DNA of 64,000 nucleotides, from the NCBI GenBank assembly GCA_015698045.1, contig BLAL01000074.1:530399-594398 (forward strand), given 5' to 3'. Made by a program: the position numbers and the translations under genes. This DNA is from Rhizophagus clarus. Its lineage: Eukaryota > Glomeromycota > Glomeromycetes > Glomerales > Glomeraceae. This document shows positions 1 to 11,966 of this stretch, piece after piece (the stretch's first letter is position 1; every line of letters begins with the position of its first letter). The notes under the pieces were generated by a model that searched no databases, had not been told where the DNA came from, and was given only the letters and a program-made list of their open reading frames with translations.

Positions 1-470
1 CAAATTGAAATTGCTTACTGCGGCTTAAGTTATGTTGTTCAGAAGTGTCAAATATATTTATATTATAAATTTTTTAAGTATATAATAAACATTCATAGAG
101 TAATATATATTTTACAAAACTGCACTAATTTTCAATTTCTAAATTTTTTTACATCTGTTTAGTGACTTCAGAGCGTAATTTTAATACTTTGATCAAAGTA
201 AACTACATTTTGTTGCTTAAGTAGAGTTGTTTAGGCAGGTTAGATCTATTCGTATCTTAAATTTTATAATACTATGATTAATATATATGGAGAAATTAAC
301 GTTTATATTTTCTCACTCATTTAGAAATTTTAGAGCATAATTTCAACACTTTGGTCAAAGTAAATTGCCTTTTATTGCTTAAGTAATATTGTTCAGGAGG
401 GTTTAAATTACTTGTATATCAAATTTTATAATGCGATGTTTAATACTTATGGGGAATTAGCATTTTTTGT
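1..470. repeat. Degenerate tandem repeat, about three copies
   Basis: Three diverged copies of a block follow one another. Each carries a GCTTAAGT-like motif (near 23, 215 and 377), and the last two also share a TCAAAGTAAA motif and an AAATTTTATAAT tail. Spacing is about 190 and 162 bases. No coding potential is seen. The array may extend left of the window. Confidence 0.55.
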
Positions 471-1194
471 AACAGTATTAATTTCTGATCTTTAATTTTT
501 TATTATTTTAATAAAGAAAATAGACTATTTTTAAATAAAGATTCAAGTTGAATAATAAAGATTAAATGGGAATTTTTTTTTATAAAATCGTAAAGGCACT
601 TAATAAGTTTATATTTTTGTTTTTAAATTAAAGTACTATATTATATAAATGTAATGCTATATTTGATCTGTATTTCTTCAATTTTAACTTAATTTAGGCC
701 GAAATTACGAGGTTGGCCAGAATTATGAATTATTGATCAGCAAATTTAACCAGACTTTATACATTCGTTGAAGAGGATACTGTGCCACAAATTTTTTTTT
801 GCTAACCTTAATAAAAAAAATTTGCCTTCTTTTTTTGTGACATTTCCAGTAACTGTTATAGTAATAAGAATAGAAAAATAAGAAAGAAAATGAATTGCAG
901 AGTATGTGTCGATGTGAGTGGCCTGACATCTAACAGTATAGAAAGTGAGTAACGTAAATTGGCTAAGTGAATATCATAACAGATAAGATCACATGTTAAT
1001 TTACATGCTGAAATTCTTCCATCTCATATCCGTGACTTATACAGGATCTTGTGAGTTGTGATGCAATCAAGCTTTATTTGTTTAGTTTACCGTCACAAAA
1101 AAATTAATTCTCACACGAACTCTATTAAATAATAAAAAAGTTCAAGAACTTAAATGTGGAATATTGCTATTAAGCTGCAACCTATTTTTATTTA
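471..1194. other. AT-rich spacer without recognised gene
   Basis: Only short, low-complexity reading frames are present. I see no conserved protein motif, RNA gene or clear repeat up to the target duplication of the next element. Confidence 0.5.
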
Positions 1195-1202
1195 CAATGA
1201 AC

Positions 1203-2617
1203 TAGGGATTGGAACCATCCAAAAAAACCTTAACAGATAATAACCAGTTAATTAACCAGTTATTATACGGTTAATTTATGATGAGGTTAACCGGTTAATT
1301 AACCGATTAAGATATAAATTTTGCGCTTAATGCGTTTAAAAGTTTTTTTATTTTGCTCATTTGCACCATTTGTTCCTATTAATAATTACAATTTAATTTC
1401 CTATTTTTTTAACATATATTATATGCAGTAGACGAAAAAGGACTTTGGAAAAACATTTCCATTTATTGTGCAACGAGTAAATATTTGTAACATGTGAAAA
1501 TTTGCGGATATACCCCTTGTGATGTGAAAAATTAGATATCAAAAGTATATTAGTAACAGATTACATGATATCTGTCTATTAAAATATAAGTCGCCCAAAA
1601 AATCATCAGAAAAAAATGAGTTAGCTAATTTTGACTAATTGAGCAACTTTAAAAAACAGTTTCATGGTAAATATCCAGCCAAATTTAATAATTTTTTTTT
1701 ATTTGTTTGTTGAATTATAAAGCGTAATTATTAAAAATTTTATGGCACATTAATGATTAAATTACATTAATCAAAAATTTCATGATTTTTTAAGTTTTTT
1801 AAATTTAACTTTAATTTTAAGACACTATTACACAAATTTTTATTAAGAAATCACACATTGTGTATTAAGACAAAAATATTTTTCAGACCTGTTTCCATAT
1901 AAATCTTATATATTTTTAATGAGTTATAAGTCAATTATCGGCTAGATATTGACTGGAAAAATTATTCCGAAGACTTTTTTCGTCCATTGTATATTATTTG
2001 GAAAAAAAAATCATAAATTACCTCTTTTTCTTTGTCTCCTTCAGTTTTATTGTGAGCTGTGTTTAAGTGGTATTTCATATTTGATGTAGTGCCTGTATAT
2101 TTATAAGTTACATTACATTGTTCTTCTTTCTCATTTCTAATTATCAACACTATACATAGTACTTTTTATTACCAATTTTTTAAAATATTCCCATACAAAG
2201 CTTTTTTCAGACTTAGGAGATTTTAGTTTTTTTACTTGCTGCTGTTGACTGCCAGTTAACAATTCGGAATCTACAAATGAAGACCTTTTAGAACCTGCGG
2301 AAGGTATAACAAATTGTTAGATTCATCAATGTCTCTATAGTCAAGACTCAAGCTATTCTGAATAATTATCATCCATATAGTATAAAAATAAAAAAAAATA
2401 TTTTAAAAAAAAAATTTCGTAAAAAAAATTGAGCTAAATGTTTCAATCAATTTATTTTGGTTAAGCTGATATAGGAATATCGGAAGTTTTCAATTAAAAA
2501 TTATAAATATATAGCTATCTTCATATTTAACTGGTTAATCGTTTTTTGGATTGTCTTAACCGGTTAACCGCTTTAACGGTTAATTAAACGGTTAACCTTA
2601 ACCGGTTCCAACCCCTA
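1203..2617. mobile_element. hAT-like DNA transposon remnant with perfect 8-bp TSD
   Basis: The left terminus TAGGGATTGGAACC (1203-1216) and the right terminus GGTTCCAACCCCTA (2604-2617) are inverted repeats with one mismatch. The element is flanked by the identical 8-mer CAATGAAC at 1195-1202 and 2618-2625. An 8-bp duplication with TAGGG-type ends is the hAT superfamily signature. Both subterminal regions carry many AACCGGTTAA/GGTTAA motifs, as expected for transposase binding. At 1415 bp it is too short to encode a transposase; the only coding trace is a BED-finger fragment on the minus strand. It is a non-autonomous or internally deleted copy. Confidence 0.88.
1962..2150 (-). pseudogene. 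BED-type zinc-finger fragment of hAT transposase
   Basis: A 62-residue frame contains CNVTYKYTGTTSNMKYHL followed by NTAH. This matches the second half of a BED finger (Cys, aromatic/TS-N-hydrophobic helix, His-x4-His type spacing) found at the N-terminus of hAT transposases. The first cysteine of the CxxC pair is not visible (Glu-rich there), and no catalytic domain follows. It lies inside the hAT element at 1203-2617, which supports the family call. It is a dead remnant, not a host gene. Confidence 0.7.
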
Positions 2618-2625
2618 CAATGAAC

Positions 2626-4690
2626 ATGTTTTTTATAAATTTTATAATATTAATTTTAGCATTTTAGTTAAGTACAAAAGTGAATTTTTATATTCGTTTA
2701 TTAGTATTGATTTTATTTTAACGTTAATAAATGTAAATTGACAAAAAGTTTGTATAAAATATTATCATTATAAGAATTTTTTTTAAGGTAAATGTTACCG
2801 TGCGCGCGAAACAATTATTAATAAACATTTTCTGTCATACGGATTACGTGACACATATTTTAGGAAGTAACGTAAGATAAAAAAAATTCTTCTTTGCCTT
2901 CATTTAAAGAGGATTTTCATGCTATGATACTTATGATAAAATTATGCATAAACATACATAAACTTGTTATTATACCATTAGAACAGTGTTTATTTTGCTT
3001 AATAGATCTTAGTAATCTTACCAGTTACCAATTAATAGAAATAAATTAATAAATTCATTGTTCAATAAAACAATTTATTTTTTTTTAAAAAAAAAAATTC
3101 CAATACGGTAAAAGATATTTGACTCAGTCGTTGATTCTAATAGAGTTCATGATTCTTGATCTACTGGTACTTGTCACTTTTTGTTTTCCAAGAGTTTAGA
3201 TATTTTGTAGACGTCCTCTTTTTCACTTTACTTGGAGTAAAGTTATCGGCACTAGAACCTTCATTGTTACTTACTACCTTAAATTTTATTAATTATTTTT
3301 ACTCCACTTACAATTGATTTCGGCTGATGGTAACTGAATTCCATTATTTTTTAATAATTAATAGCTCATTCATATAAGTAATAGCTAATTCATAGATTAT
3401 TAATATAAATAGATTTTTAGTAAATATTTTATTATCAGATTTAATTACAGTATATTTAAATACATTAATTATTATTTTAGTTGTTTGGTCTTAGATATAT
3501 GCACTTTAAGTAAATTTTGTGAGAAATATATCGAGAAAATTTACAGTATTATTAGGGATTATGGCTAAATTAGTTGTAATTTTATTTGTGCAAATTTTAA
3601 TAAACAAATAATCATCATAAATCAATAGACTAAAATAAGAGCTATAAATTTAATTATAAGCCGGATAAATTAAAAAATTATCTAATTTTCATTAAGGTAG
3701 AAACCATTAATTTTTTTTTTGTTGATCGGAAAGTTCATAGCATGTGAATTTGTGGTATAAATTTAATTAAATTCGTGGCATTTATTAAATTTATTTAAAT
3801 TTATTTCGTGATAGTATCATTAGACTTATTACAATTAAATTTCATAATACTTATATTAACTAGATTGATGAACCGAATACATTTTGTATTTCTGATTAGA
3901 TGTATTTAATATCTGACAAATGTTCATGCTTACTATGCAACGACTTTGATCAGTAGTTATTCAGTTAAGTTTGATTCTTAGTATATTGTATTGTTAAAAA
4001 TTTTTAAAATATTAATCAGAATTAAACTCATTCTATAGTGTTAAAAGGTATTACATCACCAGCCAGATTGTATCATCTACAGCAATTGTAATCCTAAATA
4101 ATGTGGCTATGTAAAGTATTGATATTGGTATGATATAAGGCTTTTTGTTTAGCATGTTTTGTGTTTGAAACTTTATTAAAAATTGCCCTCAAAGCCACAT
4201 AACTTAAAAGCCTCATTTCATTAATTATTGAAGCATTACACCAAGTTTTCAAGAGATTATCATCATTATATTCTTTGATGCAATATTTTTGTTTTGTAGT
4301 GGCTATACTAATAAAAATGAGGCTTATAAGATGTATATAAATAACACTACTTCACTCAAAATTTCTTGTTCTTTTTTAAAAGGTAAGTGAATTAAATTAT
4401 TTTAATATTTCTTTCATCTTAAAAAAAGAATTAAAAAAAGAAATGAATTAACTAATAAATCACTATAAAAATAATCTTTTATTCTTTAGAGACACCCTTA
4501 TACGGGAACTTATCAGCTAATGTATTTAATGCGCAAGTTGAATTAACAAAAAAATTTGGAACAACAGAATTCGCAACATCAAGATGTTAAAAAAACAGAT
4601 GACAGAAAGTATCAAATTAAAATGATCGCATATAAGATTATAAAAAAGAATAATTAGAGAGAATATCATATTATTTTCTTAGTTATATAA
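2626..4690. other. Long AT-rich intergenic region
   Basis: No supported gene. A T-run joined to an A-run lies near 3077-3101. A GC-containing patch near 2800 (GTGCGCGCG) is isolated. Reading frames are short and without motifs. Confidence 0.5.
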
Positions 4691-4698
4691 CTTACATT

Positions 4699-5203
4699 TG
4701 TTAAAATTTTGAAGGCTTCAGCATTGTTTTCTTTCCAGACGTTCAATATGGTAACAACAACACATGTAAACAATATAGTATTTGTAATACAGGTCACAAT
4801 AGACCATAAATAAGAAAGTTAACACTCAAAAGCGTAACTTTATTGAAATTAAACTTATATTATTAGTAAAATAATAAATATAATAATGTCAGTAGTGTCA
4901 TGAAAACATACACCATGTCATGTACATTACCATAATAACACTTTAAACACCAGTAATGACATGTACCCATGCATTATATCATAAACATTATTAGTAATAG
5001 CATTAGGGTAAGAATAGCATGAACACCTCCTTAAAGAATAATTATTAAGAATATCCAATTATTCCTATTTATTAAAATCTTAAAGGGTTAATCATTGTGG
5101 TTTTCTTTCCCAGACGTTCAATATAGTAACTACTCATGTAAACAGTATAGTATATGCAATACAGACCACAATAGACTATAATAACATTAATTTTCAAAAA
5201 GGA
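4699..5203. repeat. Direct repeat pair, about 125 bp each
   Basis: The segment at about 4699-4827 and that at about 5073-5203 share a core with CCAGACGTTCAATAT, then GTAACAACA/GTAACTACT, CATGTAAACA, and CACAATAGAC. They are in the same orientation, 375 bases apart, with diverged sequence between them. This is a local duplication or two copies of a dispersed repeat; no coding content is seen. Confidence 0.6.
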
Positions 5204-5481
5204 AAACTAGCCTTTAGAATTAGAGAGAAAAAGTTATAATTAATAAGTGAATCAACATTTTCTCTTATTCAATCAATATGATTATTGACTACTATGAAGC
5301 AATTTTGGGATAGTAGTTATAATCAATGAAATATTCAAATTTTTTAAAAGTCAACCAATAGGTGTTGAATTACTATGCTTAAAACTTAATATGGTATAAC
5401 GACGTCATTAGCTGAACAATCAGAATATAATTACATTTTCTCAAGTAAAGAGAATTAACCAAACCCTCCTAATACTAAATT

Positions 5482-5509
5482 TAACCCTAAACCTAACCCT
5501 TACCCTAAA
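5482..5509. repeat. Short interstitial telomere-like tract
   Basis: A run of CCCTAA-type hexamers and near-variants (TAACCCTAAACCTAACCC, then TTACCCTAAA) resembles the fungal telomere repeat TTAGGG read on the other strand. It is only about 28 bases long and imperfect, inside unique AT-rich sequence. Confidence 0.5.
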
Positions 5510-5602
5510 GTATTAAAATATTACCATGAATTTTTCTTCTGTATATGAAAGAAACATTATTGATTGGCTAATCAAATATAGAATTCGAGTATACTGATTG
5601 AA

Positions 5603-5775
5603 TATACTCCTGGAAATTTACGAATCATATGATGATAAGGTGAATTACTCCTGAAAAGTTTCACGAGTCATATGATGTAAATTGGATTTAGTCCTGAAAA
5701 GTTTCATGAGTCATATGATAAGTTGGATTTACTCCTGAAATGTTTCACGAGTCATATGACAATAAGATGGATTTA
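5603..5775. repeat. Minisatellite, about 42-bp unit, four copies
   Basis: Four tandem units start near 5603, 5644, 5687 and 5728. The shared core is ACTCCTGAAAAGTTTCACGA followed by GTCATATGA and a GGATTT-like junction. Units differ by point changes and small indels. No gene is implied. Confidence 0.75.
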
Positions 5776-6315
5776 CTTTTCGCGCGAGATAAGATAGTGC
5801 TTCTGGAATCATATGTAGTAGCATAAGCGTACAAGAGACTTCAAATTTGAATAGGTAATTCAACAAATATTGCCATTGTAAATTTAACATCAATGGATAA
5901 TCGTATCTTCTATTAATTACATTCAGTTTTTGACGAAAGAATGTGAATTATGACATACCATTTTTTTTCACCACCTTAATGTTTATACTTTATTATAAAA
6001 TTTTCATCTTGGTCATGTAAAATATTGTAAAAGCTAGATGTAAAAATGAAAGTTAATACAATTCAATTATAAAATAATATAATCATCACTCCACATTCTG
6101 GAGTTACCTTAGAAGACTCTTCTCAGAACGTTGACAAACTAAAAAAGAAGCCATCAGTGATTATAAAAACTTATATAACTATTACTGAAAATGAAAAAGA
6201 AGAATATGACATTCATTTAGTAAGAAATATTTATTGACTCGTCAAAATGAATTTATATCAGTTAATTTATTTATAACATGGATATAGATATGAAGAAAAC
6301 AAGGAAATGGAAATT
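5776..6315. other. AT-rich region with one weak coding-like stretch
   Basis: Around 6095-6235 the plus strand reads open for about 45 codons in a charged, coding-like manner (LEDSSQNVDKLKKKPS and onwards). It may belong to the degraded retroelement whose integrase trace follows. Nothing else is recognised. Confidence 0.25.
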
Positions 6316-6319
6316 ATTC

Positions 6320-6480
6320 CGAGTTATTAAATCTCATGAAATGGAACCTGTTCTTTATATGACCCATCTCAGGATATTTCACGATAGTTATTGTTCAATA
6401 AAGGTATTATTGGCCCCAAATGTATGAAATCATTACAGAATACATGAGTAGTTATGATGCCTGTCAACATAAGAACAATT
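6320..6480 (+). pseudogene. Ty3/gypsy integrase zinc-binding remnant
   Basis: From 6405 the frame reads YYWPQMYEIITEYMSSYDAC then QHK. This matches the zinc-binding region of Ty3/gypsy integrases (YYWP-x-M...Y...C-x2-C); the first Cys of the pair is replaced by Tyr (SYDAC where SCDAC is usual). Upstream, in broken frames, is a PISGYFT-like stretch corresponding to the conserved histidine segment. Stops and shifts are frequent and no core domain is intact. It is older than, and distinct from, the gypsy element at 40625-48003. Confidence 0.6.
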
Positions 6481-6489
6481 ACTTTTCCC

Positions 6490-8260
6490 TATACCAGTAC
6501 ATCATAGACTTTATTAGAATATTACTTAAAATTTCTTGATGGAAATCATGGTAAAAAACATACTATATCCATCATGATTTATATGCCTGAAGTAAAGGAT
6601 ATACCTAAAACTATAACTAAAGAAACCGAAAATTAAATTAATGAAGCCTTAGGCAGAAATAGGATGATTAATTTTTATTCACTATAATAATATATAACTA
6701 AATATATGGTTGTGATGTAAAATTGTCATCAGATTATTTCTTCAAAAGAAAAATTGAATGGACATTTAAAAAAGATGCTATTTTAAACATTAAAATTCAA
6801 GACACATGTTCTTGTCTACAATATTTTAATGAACATTACAATTTAGAGTTATGCATTCAAACCTAAAAAATGGAATATTTTAGCTGTAAAATCTTAATAT
6901 TTACAAAATAATATTGCAAAACAGACATTCGTCTTCTTCAACAATAGTATAAATATAATTAAGAGGAAATTATTGTCTGTATCAGGTATATTTTATAGAA
7001 TCAAAATATTGTAACATAGAAAGTGAGACAACCAACCAATATAATAAAGCAAAAGTATTAATTAGTATATGGCTTCTTTTCTGATCTTCATTCAATACCT
7101 TGAAACTACACTTTACCAAGTAGTATTGAATAAAAATCTCCATCTAAATTATCAGATCAGAAATGAGCAATTATTTAAAATGTTTGAATATTATTCACTT
7201 TAATGCTGCAGCTGCGTCATTGAGCGATTTAACTATGGACGTTAATACTTTACCAAGTAGACAAATGAAGATAGAAATGAAAAGATTCACATAGAATCCT
7301 TATAGGATAGTGTAGATAAATTTTATATACTACACTATTTATACAATTGTTTTCTTATAATTGTCATCATATTATAATTGTCATCAAATTTGTTAACAAT
7401 ATCTATTAGAGAAATATCTTTCCTGCGCCTACAAAAAATGTCTTCACCATCAGGAAGCTAGTTACTCATCTCACCAATTTTAATAATGATATGGTAAAAG
7501 GGCAGAAGATCAGAATTAGTAATGTGATCAGCAATTACATTGAATATTAATATTATCAAATGTCTTTTTATTATTGACTTACTCTTTAGTATTCAATGTA
7601 ACCTTTAATAGTTTACATTGTCTTATTAATAAAATATAAAATATTAATATTATTATATGCATATTTCTTAAACTCAAGGAATTTCAACCATAGGAGCTAA
7701 TGCGTTATCAAGGAAGTTCCAGGATTTAAATCAATATCCCTGGTGAAAAGGGTTATTTGATCAAAAGTTACAAATACTATTAAGCAATTAGATTACACCA
7801 ATTATCTATCCGTAACATCCCTTTAAAAGTATGTAGAAAAGCCTATAGGTATACAAGAAAAACAATGGCGGCAAAAAGTTCAATTACGGGTAATAAATAT
7901 CAACTAGTGTACACTTTATACATATTGAAAAGGAGGTTCGTTAGTAAAATAGAAATATCAAATACGCAAAATCATAATAAAATATTAGGTGTAGAAATAA
8001 AAATATAGAGAAGATATTTTAACTATTGGTGGGACTTCTTATTGTTCAGTATATTCATCTTCTGAAGTTTCCTTTATAATTCCATAAAGATTGGAGAAGA
8101 AAATTTCTTTGAAGATTATCCTTGGACAAAATGTTCAACAACATATAAAAAGACTTATTAAGAAAGAATTTTTTACAATCACATGACTTATGTTATTAAC
8201 AGTATCATAATTCATATTCAAATTAAAATTGCTCAAAACGCTCTACTTTTCCCCATACCC
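6490..8260. other. AT-rich region, no supported gene
   Basis: Short open stretches on the plus strand near 6540-6650, 6720-6950 and 7840-8000 look like broken coding sequence but carry no motif I can name. They may be the decayed remainder of the gypsy element traced at 6.4 kb. Confidence 0.35.
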
Positions 8261-8271
8261 AAACCTTAAGA

Positions 8272-9082
8272 TTGGGGAGCGAAATCACCAACACACGACC
8301 TATTATCTTATTGGAAACAACACGGAAAATCTATGTCAAAATCCTCACCAAACGCCTACATAGCATTCTTTCTCAACCTGGATTTTTACAACTCAATAAC
8401 CATGCAGACCTTATAGGTGAACCAACATTCCATCCCTTACAACAATACCATTGAAATGGTTACTTTACTGAATAAAAACCATAAAATTCACAATGAAAAA
8501 ACAAAGGAAATTTCAAACCCATATGGGTAAAGATAATCCTGGACGACGTGGTGCGCGGTCATTTTGATGGCGGTTTATGGATGTGCTCATTCGACAACAT
8601 ACCTATCCAATGGTTGACCGATGTGGATCGGTGTTCAAGACCTCTCAAAAGCTTACGATAATGTTAACGTCTAACTTCTTCGACTCGCTATTGAACGTTT
8701 GAAGATTCCACATCAACTTATCACTCTATTAATCAAATTGTTCAAAGATCGCTCTAATTCTATTATTTAACCAAATTTTTACAGTAAAGAGTACAAGGTT
8801 TTAAGAGGTATTGATCAAGGCGAAGTGATTAGTCCATTATTATGGATCATATACTACGACCCTATATTTGCAAGAATCAATGCCACACCTGGACTTCAGT
8901 ATTATTTACCGGATAATTTTATCACCTACAATACTTGTGTCCAAAGCTACCTTGACGACACTACATGGATCACCTCGTCACTTGAAAAGATGGAGCAACT
9001 ATTACTCCTCTCTAACGAATTTTATGAGATGGTTGGCCAACATCAAAAGCTACCTCAACAAGTACTAGTAATTACTCTGTAA
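8272..9082 (+). pseudogene. Decayed LINE-type reverse transcriptase
   Basis: Recognisable non-LTR RT blocks occur in order on the plus strand. TRPIILLETTRKIYVKILTK and RLHSIL (8290-8370) are the fingers region. QDLSKAYDNVN (8636-8668) is motif A with catalytic Asp. RGIDQGEVISPLLW (8804-8845) is motif B. SYLDDTTWITS (8945-8977) is motif C (YLDD in place of YADD). At least two internal stops (8672, 8768) and one or more frame changes interrupt them. The 5' and 3' parts are missing or unrecognisable; thumb-like sequence may continue to about 9350. The surrounding base composition is richer in GC than the neighbourhood, as in other transposon-derived segments here. It differs from the LINE at 39.3-54.8 kb. 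Confidence 0.8.
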
Positions 9083-9790
9083 TATTAAAGAGTTATGCGA
9101 TACCACAGTAGATTCACAATTCAAACCTAATCAATACACGAAAGTAACGATCCTAGGGAAAAACGAAGGCATCTGCCGTATATTAAGTGCTTGCGTTAAC
9201 GCTTTTAGCTCATCTCGTCCAACCCTCCGAATTTTAATAAAACCTCAAAAAAAGCATTTGTATGCTAAAACCTCTGAAACTTTCGTGACTGGCCTAATAA
9301 AACCCCAAAAAAAGTATAGTCCGAAAACTTTATCCAAAAAGTCAAACTTTTAACGACGAAACTTTGAGGGAAGAAAATTACACATAACCATATGGTATAA
9401 ATTATTAACAAGGTTCTTCTCTCCATATTAGAATATTGTAATCAATTCACCTTTTTTTCATACAAACAATGCGAAATTATTCTTTCCTCAATCAAAAACT
9501 TTTTAAACATAAACTTTATTTACATATATCAACTCATGATAATATTATTTATAATCAACTCATGATAATATTATTTATAATCAACTTTTTTTTTTTTTAA
9601 ATAAGTAAATGTATTTTATTTAATATTTTAACATATAATAAAGTTAAATCTTTCTATCTATTTACATGATAATCTATGTAGTTACTTGTTGATTTGTTGT
9701 GTAAGAAAAACACGATCATAATAAAATACTTACTCTAACTACTAAACTACTTAAAACTGAATACACTACTAAGGTTTCTCGTTCTTCAGC
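9083..9790. other. Decayed LINE flank and short tandem repeat
   Basis: Coding-like sequence fades out by about 9350. At 9528-9585 a 26-bp unit beginning ATCAACTCATGATAATATTA is present twice with a partial third copy. Nothing else is recognised. Confidence 0.45.
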
Positions 9791-9792
9791 CT

Positions 9793-9987
9793 TTATTTAT
9801 CCATTACATACTTTAACATCTTTGTTAGTTGCGTCGTAAAGTCTTCGGGGTCTATAGGACCTAAGTAATACGAGATGTCTAACTTATCCTTTGGTAATTC
9901 CGTGGAATTATTGGTCATCGTACCATTACTTGCGTTATACTGAGCCTCCACCATCGGTTTTGGATCTTCAGGTATGGTGTTTGACAT
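9793..9987 (-). CDS. Hypothetical small hydrophilic protein
   Basis: A 64-residue frame starts at the first ATG (9987); the frame is open 16 codons further upstream but without an ATG. The protein is polar and ends DPEDFTTQLTKMLKYVMDK. There is no signal peptide, membrane segment or family I recognise. Sequence complexity looks coding-like rather than AT-run noise, which is the only support. It could be one exon of a spliced gene or a pseudogene piece. Neighbours (a dead LINE and an F-box pseudogene) give no functional clue. Confidence 0.25.
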   Translation of the reverse strand: MSNTIPEDPKPMVEAQYNASNGTMTNNSTELPKDKLDISYYLGPIDPEDFTTQLTKMLKYVMDK

Positions 9988-10204
9988 TCGTTTATGACCT
10001 CCTTTCTCGTCATTGACATCCTTAAGCCGACTCACAAACTTGTGCTGTGCCTGTACTATTTATAATCAAATTTTTCCTTCTATCATATTAATAATTTTTT
10101 TTCAATTCGCTATATTCTCATATGACCACGTTCAAACTTCTTTTAAATTCCCCTTTACTCAAAACCGTTGCTCTGCAACAACTTTATTACATACAATATG
10201 ATTT

Positions 10205-11966
10205 ATGGATAAAAAGTGGGTTTATTTGGTAATTCCTATCTTATGGAAAAGTTACCATATTTATTATATGATGATGAAAATTTGGTTAATATACAATGCT
10301 ATTAAGTTACCCTCGTCAATGTTTTCAAAATCCCCAACACTTAATTATATCATTCTTTGTAAATTTATAGAGGTTACAATCATGATTGATATTATGTGTG
10401 CGATATTAAGGAAAAATGTTTGAGAAAGAAGCCAATCATTTAAGACAAATGAATCTTTTAGAGCAGAAAATTTACAAGTTAATTATCACTCAATGTAAAA
10501 ATATTAAAGAACTAAAATGGAGAACTTAATCTTTGCATTCATTTACAGGAGCTTTAACATGCTTTCCTCAACTTCATAAACACAGTATTATCTAAGTCGT
10601 GTAAATTCCAATAATCTTTATGAAATGGCATATTAGTAATTTCTGATTATTCTCAGAATGTTCCTGGATTAATATCTTTAATTGATACACAAAGAAATTT
10701 AAGAAGTGTATCATTTGGTTCTCGAAGAAATTATGAGGAACTAAGCAAAGTTTTAGCAAAAAAAGGATGTACGATCAATAAACTTCGTTTATATTATTTA
10801 GATGATATTATCACATTTTCATTTTTAACATCACTTATCAATTTAAAAGATTTATCAATTTATTATGTAAGTAATAGTTATGAAAGAAATGAAGAATTAC
10901 AATATTTAATTAATTCCAATTTTCCAGATTTTCAGTATCTTGAAATTAATTTTCATTTATCAGGTTTTTAGGAATTGGCCATGTTAATCAAGAAAACTAA
11001 AGGTAGTACATCCAACAAAACAGCTGAATATTCAGGAATGTTACTTGAAACAATTTCTAATCATTGTCCAAAAATAGAGTATATAGGTACCTACCTTAGA
11101 CCTAAAGATTTGATTTATGTGGAGTCATTATTAATGAATTGTAGAGATTTAATTAGTTTATTCCTTGATAGTTTGGATGAAACTAATAATATAGAAGATG
11201 AATTATTAGATATTTGGGTCTGGTTCATTTCACCGACAATCATCTCACCGACAGTCATTTCACCGACAAACGTTTCACCGACACTTTTTTTATAAACTCA
11301 TATTAAATATCATATATTTTTGTTCTATAGTATAATCAAATAGTAACATTAACGTATTTTATTTACATATATGATAAAATCATGGACATTCATTTAGGTT
11401 TATTACGAATAGAGGGAATAACTTCGCATTTTTTTTTAAAAAAATAAATGATTTTGATGAGAATAAAAAAGAATATGGTTTCAGTTGATGAAAATAAAAA
11501 AAAGTTTTATATGTATACAATATTATTTGAAAATAATTGTGTATACGTAATAAAAAAAATTTGTGGCTATGTATTAGGACAATAACAAAATTTTTTATTC
11601 GTTTAAAAAAAATTTTTTTATAAATGTCGGTGAGAAAACCTGTCGGTGAAACGATCCTGTCGGCGAAACGTTTGTCGGTGAAACGTTTGTCAGTGAAATG
11701 ACTGTCGGTGAGATGATTGTCGGCGAGTTAAACGCGACCCAGATATTTTAACTAAATATTCACCAAAATCTTTAATTAATATGATATCAATTAGTGAACA
11801 TTGGAAGTATTCCATTGTTGCTTTTCAAAATTTTCTTGAAAGTTATAGGGAAAAAAAATCACTAGGGCTTGGCATTAGCGCTGATGATTTTAATAATCAT
11901 CTTATTACAAGCGCACATGTAGATATTGTTAGGGAATACTATGAAGAACAAATTCAGATCTTTTAG
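10205..11966 (+). pseudogene. F-box/LRR-like gene, tandem copy A, disrupted
   Basis: This is a paralogue of the gene at 12798-14267 and can be aligned with it throughout. The F-box tail (VYLVIPILWK, 10220-10255) is followed by KLPSSMFSKSPTLNY, an LRR region in broken frames (10440-10980), a well-kept block from 10975 to 11210 (TAEYSGMLLETISNHCPKIE and onward) and the C-terminal block at 11781-11966. Many stops and indels are present in the middle. A 525-bp inverted-repeat element (11216-11740) interrupts the C-terminal third exactly where copy B is continuous. F-box/LRR proteins normally select substrates for SCF ubiquitin ligases; this copy cannot encode one. Confidence 0.85.
11216..11740. 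mobile_element. 525-bp non-autonomous inverted-repeat element (MITE-like) with 8-bp TSD
   Basis: The ends are inverted repeats of about 65 bases made of tandem TCACCGACA-type motifs (left arm 11216-11285; right arm about 11670-11740, reading TGTCGGTGAAACGTTTGTC). The outermost bases are GGGTC...GACCC. The 8-mer AGATATTT occurs at both junctions (11208-11215 and 11741-11748) and once at the matching site of the paralogue (14015-14022), so both boundaries and the empty site are exact. There is no coding capacity. An 8-bp duplication suggests hAT-type mobilisation, but other 8-bp superfamilies are not excluded. Confidence 0.9.
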
